DNA from: RGIG4140 sp045638265
GTDB lineage: Bacteria; Pseudomonadota; Alphaproteobacteria; CAAHEQ01; UBA3637
DNA: 37,935 nt
Assembly: GCA_045638265.1 (NCBI GenBank)
Contig: JAZUBA010000034.1
Span: 1 to 37,935, forward strand
Direction: 5' to 3'
The notes beneath the pieces are model-generated. The model had not been told where the DNA came from, made no database searches, and was given only the letters and a program-made list of their open reading frames with translations. Every line of letters begins with the position of its first letter. The stretch's first letter is position 1. Position numbers and translations under genes: made by a program. Below are positions 31,345 through 37,935 of the stretch, piece after piece.

Positions 31345-32538
31345 ATGACAAACAAACAAACACCAGTACAAACAAAAAAACGTTTTAATGTAACAAAAAC
31401 CATTTCTTTCGGATTATGGACACTCTGTGCCGTAGGTATCGGATATAGTTTAAAATCAACAACAACTCCTCAAACACCACCACAAATGCCTATGAGTGAA
31501 CCTCTTGTTATTACAGGTCATCCCCTTGAAAAAGACATTCGTCCGTTTAAAAATGTTATTGCCCTTGTTGAGCCGATTAATGAGGTAGATTTAAAACCAC
31601 AGGTTTCTGGTACTGTTGATGCCGTTTTATTTGAAAACGGTTCATATGTGAAAGAAGGAGATATATTGTTTATCATTGACAAAAGTCGTTATGAAGCAAA
31701 TGTTCAGGCAAGACAGGCAGATTTAGACAAAGCTCAAGCAAATGTTATCCAAATTCAAAATGACTATAACCGTATGAACAAGTTATATAAAGACAAATTT
31801 CTGGCAAAAGCGGAATTAGAATTAGCCGAAAGTAATTTAGCACAAGCCAAAGCAAATGTCAGTCAGGCAGAAGCCAATTTAAAACTGGCTCAAATAGATT
31901 TAAAACACGCAACCGTAACAGCTCCTATTAGCGGATACATCAGCAAAGCACATATTACAAAAGGAAACTATGTCAGTACATCTACTCAATCATTGGCTCG
32001 TATTGTTCAAACAAACCCTGTGCGCATTGCTTTTTCCGTAACAGATAAGGAACGTGTTCAAAAAGTGTTAACACGTCAACAAGATAAAGAAGCCGAATTG
32101 TTTGATATGCATATGATTTTACCAAACGGTAAAGAAATTGAAGTCCAACCGGATAAAATTTTTACCGAAAGTGAAGTGGATAAAGATACAGCAAGTATCA
32201 GTGTTTATGCCGAATATGCCAATGAACAACGTTTATTACTTCCAGGAAATGTTTTAACGGCAAAATTAAGCGAAACAAAAGAACAAAAAGTTATTCTCGT
32301 TTCACAAGATGCCGTATTACAAGACACAAAAGGCAAATATGTTATGAAAATAACAAACGACAACACAGCCACACAACAATATATTCAATCTAATGAAAAT
32401 ATTGATAATTATTACATTGTTGAACAAGGACTTACGCCAACAGATTTGATTATTTTAACCGGCGCCCAAAAAGTAAGAGATGGTCAAAAAGTTAAACCGA
32501 CAACACCACAACCGATCGGCACACAGGAGGTAAAATAA
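31345..32538 (+). CDS. Periplasmic adaptor (membrane-fusion) subunit of an RND pump
   Basis: 397 residues. An N-terminal membrane segment (about 18-37) has no lipobox cysteine, so it is anchored rather than a lipoprotein. The AcrA/HlyD layout follows: lipoyl half-motifs (EVDLKPQVSGTVDAVLFENG and ATVTAPISGYISKAHI), an alpha-hairpin coiled coil rich in Ala and Gln between them (about 125-190), then beta-barrel and membrane-proximal domains. It links the inner-membrane pump to an outer-membrane channel. The stop and the pump start overlap as TAATG. No TolC-like gene is in the window. Confidence 0.93.
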   Translation: MTNKQTPVQTKKRFNVTKTISFGLWTLCAVGIGYSLKSTTTPQTPPQMPMSEPLVITGHPLEKDIRPFKNVIALVEPINEVDLKPQVSGTVDAVLFENGSYVKEGDILFIIDKSRYEANVQARQADLDKAQANVIQIQNDYNRMNKLYKDKFLAKAELELAESNLAQAKANVSQAEANLKLAQIDLKHATVTAPISGYISKAHITKGNYVSTSTQSLARIVQTNPVRIAFSVTDKERVQKVLTRQQDKEAELFDMHMILPNGKEIEVQPDKIFTESEVDKDTASISVYAEYANEQRLLLPGNVLTAKLSETKEQKVILVSQDAVLQDTKGKYVMKITNDNTATQQYIQSNENIDNYYIVEQGLTPTDLIILTGAQKVRDGQKVKPTTPQPIGTQEVK

Positions 32539-35500
32539 TGTTTTCACGCTTTTTTATCAACAGACCACGCTTTGCCGTTGTTATCTCTTTGATTTTAAGT
32601 ATTGCCGGTCTTGTCTGTTTATTTAAATTACCGATTGCACTGTATCCTGAAGTAACGCCTCCTGAAATTTCCGTTCGGGCAAGATACCCGGGTGCTAGTG
32701 CTGATGTGATAGCTAAAACAATCGGTATTCCGTTAGAAGAAGAAATCAACGGTGTTGAAGATATGATTTATATGAATTCAACATCATCAGACGGTTCTTA
32801 TTCTCTCAATATTATTTTTGACAGCGGTGTTGATCCGGATATGGCACAAGTTAAAGTGCAAAACCGCCTGCAACAAGCATCATCTATGTTACCGACAGAA
32901 GTACAACGTCGTGGCTTGACAGTTCGCAGACGATCTTCCAGTATGTTGGCATTTATTACGTTTATTTCACCTAATAAAACACATGATACGCAATTTATCA
33001 GTGATTACATTCAAAACAACGTTCAAAAAGCACTTATCAAAGTCAATGGTGTGGGCGATGTCAATGTATTTGGTGCGAAAAAAAGTATGCGTATTTGGTT
33101 AGATGCCGACAAAATGGCTTCTCTGAATTTACCGATTAAAGATGTCAAAAAAGCTATTGAAGGACAAAACTATCAACCGTCTCTTGGGCAGTTAGGTGTT
33201 CAACCGACACAAGCCGATAATTTAATGGTCTATTCATTACAAACAAAAGGACGTATTGATAACATTGAAGATTTCGGAAATATTATCATTCGGACAAACA
33301 AACAAGGCGGTCTTATTCGGTTAAAAGATATTGCTCGCATTGAAGTCGGATTAGAAAATTATTCTCATAAATCAGAATATAACCAAACACGATCTGTCCC
33401 TATGGGGATAAATTTAACGTCCGGAGCAAATGCTTTGTCCACAATGGAAGGTGTAAAACAAGAATTGGAACGATTAAAACAATTCTTTCCGGAAGATTTA
33501 GAATATGTTATTAATATGGATACAACCATATATATTAACGAATCTGTTTCAGAAGTTGCATGGACACTTATCTTAACATTCATACTCGTTGTATTTGTTT
33601 GCTTTATTTTCTTGCAAAACGGATGGGCAACCTTGGTTCCGTCATTTACCATCCCTGTTTCACTTTTAGCAACATTTGCCGTTATGTTGGCATTGGGTTA
33701 TACCATCAATATGTTTACATTATTTGGTTTGGTTTTAGCCATTGGTGTCGTTGTTGATGATGCCATTTGCGTTGTGGAACGGGTTATGGCTTTAATGGAA
33801 AATGAAAATCTTTCCCCAAAAGAAGCAACCATTCAAACCATGAAAGAAATATCCGGAGCCCTGATTGCAACAACACTTGTTTTGTTAGCAATTTTTGTTC
33901 CGATTGCCTTTTTAGGTGGAGTTACAGGTAAAATTTATCAACAATTTGCCGTAACCATTTCCACAGCAGTTTGCTTTTCAACATTAAATGCTTTGACACT
34001 TTCTCCGGCCATTTGTGCAACAATGCTCAAACCTCATTCTCAAATCAATTCAAAATTATTAAATTGGTTTAATAAATGTGTTGAAGGCTCTTCACGTAAA
34101 TATCAGGGAGTTGTTGCTCGTTTAACTCGCAAACTGGTCCTTGTCGGTGTTGTTTTTGCTTTATTTGTCGGTTTTTCAACTTATATGATGAATACAATTA
34201 ATACATCATTCATCCCAAATGAAGACCAAGGCAAAATTTTAATGAATATTCAATTACCGGAAGGGGCGTCCTTTAAAAGAACAGAAGAAGTCATTGCCAA
34301 AATTACACCATATTTACGCAGTCAAAAGGGGGTTACTGATGTGATGACAATTGTCGGACACAGTATGACAGGCGGTAGCGGTGAAAATATGGGAATGGGC
34401 TTAATTTCATTGGAAGAATGGGATAAACGTACAGATCCTGAATTACATTCCAGTGCCATTTTGGCTCGCATAAAATCTGAGTTAGACAAAATACCGGAAG
34501 CAGAATTTCAACTCATGGAATTACCGTCTATCCCCGGTTTAGGTATGTCAGGCGGGCTATCTTTAAAATTACAGTCATTAAATGATATGAATTACGAAAA
34601 ATTAGATAATACGACAACTGATTTTATGCGTCAATTAATGACACATCCGAGTGTTGCTTTTGCATTCTCTAATTTTACCGCTAAAACACCAAATATCTTT
34701 TTAGAAATTGACAGATTAAAAGCCGAGTCCATGCAGGTTCCGTTAAGCAATATTTTCTCCGCTTTGGAAAACTATTTGGGTTCAGGATATGTCAACGATA
34801 TTAATTTTGGTACACAGGTCAACAAAGTAATCGTTCAATCCGATTGGAAATATCGTAAAGATATTGACAGCTTAAAAAACATTTATGTCCCTAACCAAGA
34901 TGACAAAATGGTTCCTTTAAGTGCTTTTGTGTCGTTTAAATCTATTTTATCACCGCGTCAAATTGTTCGTTACAATCAATATCCAGCATCAGGCATTACT
35001 GTTATGACTAAAGGAAACGCCAGTTCCGGTGAAGTAATGAACGTGATTGAAGAAATGGCAAAAACACATTTGCCCAATGACTATGCCTATGAATGGTCTG
35101 ATATGAGTTATCAGGAAAAACACAACGAAGGACAAGTTACCTATCTTATTTTATTAGCCGTTTTGTTTGCATATTTGTTCCTTGTAGCACAATACGAAAG
35201 TTGGACAATTCCAATGCCTGTTTTAATGTCGGTTGTTGTTGCCGTCAGTGGTGGATTACTCGGTTTATGGATGACAGACTTACCGTTAAGCATTTATGCA
35301 CAATTAGGATTGGTTTTATTGATTGGTCTTGCCAGTAAAAATGCAATTTTGATTGTTGAATTTGCCCGTGATGAGAGAGCAAAAGGAACATCTATCGGTC
35401 AATCTGCATTAAGAGGTCTTTCTGTTCGTTTCAGAGCTGTTTTAATGACGGCATTCACATTCATTTTAGGTGTGTTACCGTTGATTATTGCAACAGGAGC

Positions 35501-35648
35501 CGGAGCAGCCAGTCGTCGTGCCATTGGAGTACCTGTTTTTTATGGTATGCTTATCGGTACGGTATTAGGTTTAATTCTAATTCCGTTGTTATATGCTTTG
35601 ATACAAACAATTGCTGAAAAAGCAACTCAAAAACGAAGTAAAAAATAA
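32538..35648 (+). CDS. RND efflux transporter, HAE1 (AcrB/MexB) family
   Basis: 1036 residues, close to AcrB. It exports hydrophobic drugs, bile salts or dyes, driven by protons, as a trimer in the inner membrane. The twelve membrane helices follow the usual 1+5+1+5 pattern with two large periplasmic loops. Proton-relay residues are present: D407 and D408 in GVVVDDAIC (same numbering as AcrB) and K934 in LASKNAILIVEF. FFINRPRFAVVISL at the N terminus and PSIPGLGMSGG in the second loop are HAE1-like. Translation is coupled to the adaptor gene. The real substrate cannot be told. Such pumps help enteric bacteria survive bile. Confidence 0.96.
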   Translation: MFSRFFINRPRFAVVISLILSIAGLVCLFKLPIALYPEVTPPEISVRARYPGASADVIAKTIGIPLEEEINGVEDMIYMNSTSSDGSYSLNIIFDSGVDPDMAQVKVQNRLQQASSMLPTEVQRRGLTVRRRSSSMLAFITFISPNKTHDTQFISDYIQNNVQKALIKVNGVGDVNVFGAKKSMRIWLDADKMASLNLPIKDVKKAIEGQNYQPSLGQLGVQPTQADNLMVYSLQTKGRIDNIEDFGNIIIRTNKQGGLIRLKDIARIEVGLENYSHKSEYNQTRSVPMGINLTSGANALSTMEGVKQELERLKQFFPEDLEYVINMDTTIYINESVSEVAWTLILTFILVVFVCFIFLQNGWATLVPSFTIPVSLLATFAVMLALGYTINMFTLFGLVLAIGVVVDDAICVVERVMALMENENLSPKEATIQTMKEISGALIATTLVLLAIFVPIAFLGGVTGKIYQQFAVTISTAVCFSTLNALTLSPAICATMLKPHSQINSKLLNWFNKCVEGSSRKYQGVVARLTRKLVLVGVVFALFVGFSTYMMNTINTSFIPNEDQGKILMNIQLPEGASFKRTEEVIAKITPYLRSQKGVTDVMTIVGHSMTGGSGENMGMGLISLEEWDKRTDPELHSSAILARIKSELDKIPEAEFQLMELPSIPGLGMSGGLSLKLQSLNDMNYEKLDNTTTDFMRQLMTHPSVAFAFSNFTAKTPNIFLEIDRLKAESMQVPLSNIFSALENYLGSGYVNDINFGTQVNKVIVQSDWKYRKDIDSLKNIYVPNQDDKMVPLSAFVSFKSILSPRQIVRYNQYPASGITVMTKGNASSGEVMNVIEEMAKTHLPNDYAYEWSDMSYQEKHNEGQVTYLILLAVLFAYLFLVAQYESWTIPMPVLMSVVVAVSGGLLGLWMTDLPLSIYAQLGLVLLIGLASKNAILIVEFARDERAKGTSIGQSALRGLSVRFRAVLMTAFTFILGVLPLIIATGAGAASRRAIGVPVFYGMLIGTVLGLILIPLLYALIQTIAEKATQKRSKK

Positions 35649-35760
35649 AATAACATATATTTCATTTAAGTTCTGTTTAAATATAAAACCTATGGTTGTA
35701 TTCACTTCTAAAAAAACACTGTTTTAGAGCATACCATAGGTTTTTATGTTATTTTTTGTT
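35647..35760 (+). terminator. Terminator with nested stems after the RND pump
   Basis: Three nested inverted repeats: AAAATAACATA (35647-35657) with its complement at about 35744-35754, AAAACCTATGGT (35684-35695) with 35732-35743, and TCTAAAA (35706-35712) with 35721-35727. The middle stem is 12 bp and perfect, and T-rich sequence follows. Confidence 0.75.
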
Positions 35761-35835
35761 GGACAAGTCATATTTTTACATATACCCTCGCTTCTGTAGT
35801 TTAACTTTAACAATTAGAATAAGGGGTATAAAAAA

Positions 35836-36399
35836 ATGTTATTTCAACCAAGAGCTGTCCTTGAAGGTCAACACATTAACTTAAAGCGTCCGACATTACA
35901 AATTGCAACAGCAAACCAATTATTAAATGCGATTGATACAAATAGAAAGTTTATTTTGCCATGGTTTCAACAAACGGGTAATCCGACTTATCGCAATACG
36001 GAAGATGCATTTTGTCGATTAATACAAATTGAAGCACATTGGATTAATCAAACGTTGTTTACCTATTTTATTTATACAAAGGAAAACAAACTCATCGGTT
36101 TAATTTCGGCACAACCGACAAAACCTGAAAACTGCGGACTTAATTTGCATTTTTGGATTACAAAAAAACAGGCACATCAAGGATTTATGAAAGAAGCCAT
36201 TCAATTAATAGAAAAAGAATTCTTCTTTTTAGGAACGGAACGAATTATGATTTCCTGCGATATTGAAAATGCGCAAGCACGCTTGTTGGCAACACACTCC
36301 GGATATAAACTGGAATCAAAAACCAGACACGGTTATTGGAATCCATTAACAAAAAAATTCCATGATTTGTATGTTTTTGCCAAAATTAAAGAATCATAA
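35836..36399 (+). CDS. GNAT acetyltransferase (RimJ/RimL-like)
   Basis: A 187-residue acetyltransferase of the RimL type. The N-terminal LFQPRAVLEGQHINLKRP is the usual first strand. LNLHFWITKKQAHQGFMKEA (about 105-124) is the acetyl-CoA-binding region, where the usual Q/RxxGxG/A is relaxed to QAHQGF. The end (HSGYKLESKTRHGYW) fits the C-terminal strand. Targets may be a protein N terminus or a small molecule; unknown. AAGGGG precedes the start. It stands between two terminated units. Confidence 0.85.
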   Translation: MLFQPRAVLEGQHINLKRPTLQIATANQLLNAIDTNRKFILPWFQQTGNPTYRNTEDAFCRLIQIEAHWINQTLFTYFIYTKENKLIGLISAQPTKPENCGLNLHFWITKKQAHQGFMKEAIQLIEKEFFFLGTERIMISCDIENAQARLLATHSGYKLESKTRHGYWNPLTKKFHDLYVFAKIKES

Positions 36400-36477
36400 A
36401 TTATCACATTCCTGCGTTTTGCTTTGTCAGATATTGCGAACCAAAAACAAAATTATTTGTCAAATTTTATTTTTTTG

Positions 36478-36506
36478 TTGTAATTTTGTTATTTTTGAAG
36501 TATAAT
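36478..36506 (+). promoter_or_regulatory. Promoter of the ankyrin gene
   Basis: TTGTAA (36478-36483), 17 bp, TATAAT (36501-36506). Confidence 0.75.
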
Positions 36507-36550
36507 AATGACATTAATGCTTTCAATTAACCATTCGGAGAACAATAAAA

Positions 36551-37315
36551 ATGCAAAACAAAACGCAGGATTTAATTATTGCCATTGAAAATTACGATAA
36601 AACAAAAGTTTATGATTTATTAGACGAATCCATTGATGTATCAGCCCAAACAAAAGACGGCTCCTCTGTTTTAATGAAACTTGCCGAATATAGTGATGAT
36701 AAATTATTTTTAAAAGCATTAAAATCTATTGAAGAATCAAAAAATATTCAAGATATTTTAAATCAACCCAATCAATATGGAGAAACCGTTTTAATGCAAA
36801 CGGCAAAATATTTTGCAGATGAAAAAATTTCTCAAAAATTAATTGATTTAGGGGCTAACGTTCACGCACGCGATAATATGGGAACAACGCCGTTAATGTA
36901 TGCCTGTACACATCAAAACATTGATGTTGTTGATTTGTTTTTACAACATAAATCTGTGCCGTATGCAACAGATAATCACGGATTTACGCCATTAATGGCA
37001 GTTGCAGCAAATGACAATGTTGAAATTGCAAAGCATTTAATCAACTACGGTACTGCTTTAAACACACAAAATGAATGTGGCAATACGGCATTAATGATTG
37101 CCTCGCAAAACGAAAACAAAGACATGGTTGCTTTTTTATTAAGAGTTAAAGCTGACAGATCATTAAAAAATAACGAAGGCAAAAATGCACGTCGTATTGC
37201 TTATGATACAGGCAATCGCGGTATTTTACGCTTATTTGTTCAACAAGAATCGGTCTTTAAAAAAGTGGTAACCTTTTTATCATTGAGTTATAATAAAGAA
37301 CAACATACACGATAA
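36551..37315 (+). CDS. Ankyrin-repeat protein (254 aa)
   Basis: At least five ankyrin repeats of about 33 residues cover residues ~30-225. Clear ones are GETVLMQTAKYF, GTTPLMYACTHQNIDVVDLF, GFTPLMAVAANDNVEIAKHL and GNTALMIASQNENKDMVAFL. These repeats mediate protein binding. There is no signal peptide, membrane segment or fused catalytic domain, so it is probably cytoplasmic unless secreted by another route. Ankyrin proteins are frequent in host-associated alphaproteobacteria, sometimes as effectors, but nothing here shows secretion. It has its own promoter, a CGGAG ribosome-binding site and a strong terminator. Confidence 0.93.
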   Translation: MQNKTQDLIIAIENYDKTKVYDLLDESIDVSAQTKDGSSVLMKLAEYSDDKLFLKALKSIEESKNIQDILNQPNQYGETVLMQTAKYFADEKISQKLIDLGANVHARDNMGTTPLMYACTHQNIDVVDLFLQHKSVPYATDNHGFTPLMAVAANDNVEIAKHLINYGTALNTQNECGNTALMIASQNENKDMVAFLLRVKADRSLKNNEGKNARRIAYDTGNRGILRLFVQQESVFKKVVTFLSLSYNKEQHTR

Positions 37316-37335
37316 GATGGTCAATTAAAAGAACG

Positions 37336-37378
37336 AAAACCCCCGAATTTTCAAGCAGACGATTCGGGGGTTTTATTA
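37336..37378 (+). terminator. Terminator of the ankyrin gene
   Basis: A perfect 13-bp stem with five G-C pairs in a row (AAAACCCCCGAAT 37336-37348 with 37362-37374), followed by Ts. Confidence 0.95.
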
Positions 37379-37402
37379 TATTTAATATAGATTGATATGC
37401 AT

Positions 37403-37463
37403 AAAAAAAACAACAGAGAAGAACCGAAACTCAAGAATCAATAAAACGGAAACTTCTCTGTTG
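37403..37463 (-). terminator. Terminator of the pilin-like gene
   Basis: On the minus strand an 11-bp perfect stem (CAACAGAGAAG 37411-37421 with 37453-37463) with a 31-nt loop, followed by eight Ts. Confidence 0.88.
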
Positions 37464-37466
37464 CTC

Positions 37467-37498
37467 CAACTTAAAGAGCTTTGGGATTCTTTAAGTTG
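37467..37498 (-). promoter_or_regulatory. Extra hairpin in the pilin 3' untranslated region
   Basis: CAACTTAAAGA (37467-37477) pairs with TCTTTAAGTTG (37488-37498). It lies between the pilin stop and the terminator and has no T tail. It may protect the 3' end of an abundant mRNA. Confidence 0.6.
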
Positions 37499-37524
37499 TA
37501 TTTTGTTTTCACGCTGTCAAGTGA

Positions 37525-37935
37525 TTAGCTTTGACGGAAGAATGTTGTAAGACTACCACCATTTGCAGCACAGTTATTAGCTGTACCTCTATCTCCGGCA
37601 ACAACACCACCCAAAATGTTAACAGCTGCATCACAAACACCTTTTGTTGTAAAGTTGATTGTAACAGTTACACCATCATCATCAATACCATCTGGTTGAA
37701 CGGTTAATGATCCACCACCAGGCAAATTGTTACCTGTATCGGTAGAACCAGTTGTTAAACCTAAAGTATACACTGTTGGAACAGCAGCTAAAGCAACACC
37801 TGTACGAGCTAATGATGTTTGGTTTTGTGCAAATACTAATGAAGCATATTTATTTGCCATATCAATAGCTTCATTTGCACGGAAACGGTTCATAGCCATT
37901 GTGTAACCGGCAATACCACCGATTGATAATACACC
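37525..37935 (-). CDS. Type IV pilin-like protein, 5' end outside the window
   Basis: The frame stays open from 37899 to the window edge, adding GVLSIGGIAGYT before MAMNRFRANEA; the true start lies further right. That hydrophobic stretch followed by an amphipathic helix (NRFRANEAIDMANKYASLVF) is the N-terminal helix of a type IV pilin or pseudopilin. The processed leader is not visible. A beta-rich globular part follows with DDDGVTVTINFTTKGVC, and two cysteines (VCDAAVN, NNCAANGG) near the end may form the pilin D-loop disulfide. The end (GGSLTTFFRQS) resembles PilS-type (type IVb) pilins. Two hairpins downstream suggest an abundant message. Minor pseudopilin is the alternative. Confidence 0.82.
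   Translation of the reverse strand, partial: GVLSIGGIAGYTMAMNRFRANEAIDMANKYASLVFAQNQTSLARTGVALAAVPTVYTLGLTTGSTDTGNNLPGGGSLTVQPDGIDDDGVTVTINFTTKGVCDAAVNILGGVVAGDRGTANNCAANGGSLTTFFRQS

Noticed and set aside
1..37935. CRISPR arrays, rRNA genes and complete insertion sequences
   Set aside because: No regularly spaced repeats, no rRNA-like sequence and no transposase gene were found; the only recombinases are the tRNA-Pro integrase and XerC.

Overview
The window is AT-rich (roughly one third G+C by eye), reads with the standard bacterial code and looks like a chromosome of a low-GC alphaproteobacterium, possibly host- or gut-associated. The evidence is gene order: rplY-pth-ychF, fabG-acpP-fabF-mltG, and xerC back to back with priA are typical alphaproteobacterial neighbourhoods. 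The lineage below class level is inference. Promoters here are very regular: at least a dozen show a TTGACA/TTGCAT-like -35, exactly 17 bp, and a TATAAT-like -10.

Layout. (1) 1-2660: the tRNA-proximal end of an integrated element: hairpins, two small coupled unknown genes and a large tyrosine integrase, abutting the 3' end of tRNA-Pro(GGG). (2) 2926-8900: a divergent pair (unknown membrane protein / L25), then pth, ychF, a bacteriohemerythrin, a truncated and a full SPFH (stomatin-like) gene, and an NfeD-like gene. (3) 9056-14473: fatty-acid synthesis genes fabG, acpP, fabF, then mltG and mnmG. (4) 14474-15044: a non-coding gap holding a terminator and a 363-bp near-palindromic element. (5) 15045-17601: a Stealth-family phosphotransferase and a GT2 glycosyltransferase, then convergent tRNA-Val(CAC) and tRNA-Met(CAT). 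(6) 17727-25165: an alpha/beta hydrolase, several unrecognised small proteins, xerC/priA, a second GT2. (7) 25303-31140: a GNAT-Nudix fusion, then an NAD salvage cluster (adenylyltransferase, nicotinamidase, nicotinate phosphoribosyltransferase, NAD synthetase) and a short RlmN/Cfr-like radical SAM protein. (8) 31345-37315: a periplasmic adaptor/RND pump operon, a GNAT acetyltransferase and an ankyrin-repeat protein. (9) 37525-end: a type IV pilin-like gene on the minus strand that runs off the window.

The most interesting part is the NAD cluster. Its first gene has a strong promoter about 140 nt upstream of the start codon. The leader can fold into several hairpins, and the last one hides the Shine-Dalgarno sequence and runs into seven Ts. 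A second structured stretch lies between the first and second genes. Both contain a hairpin with an 11-nt loop of the form GA-N-GGGC-NN-AT, followed 12-16 nt after the stem by a GC-rich tetramer complementary to the loop (GGCT/AGCC in one, GGCC/GGCC in the other). Two related pseudoknot-type RNAs in one NAD operon suggest an undescribed cis-regulatory RNA, possibly a riboswitch for an NAD-pathway metabolite. This needs covariance searching and probing; I cannot match it to a known class.

Other points of note are the 363-bp inverted-repeat element with a compensatory change in its internal hairpins, a truncated SPFH paralogue with its own promoter and RBS, and exported-looking N termini on two polysaccharide enzymes.
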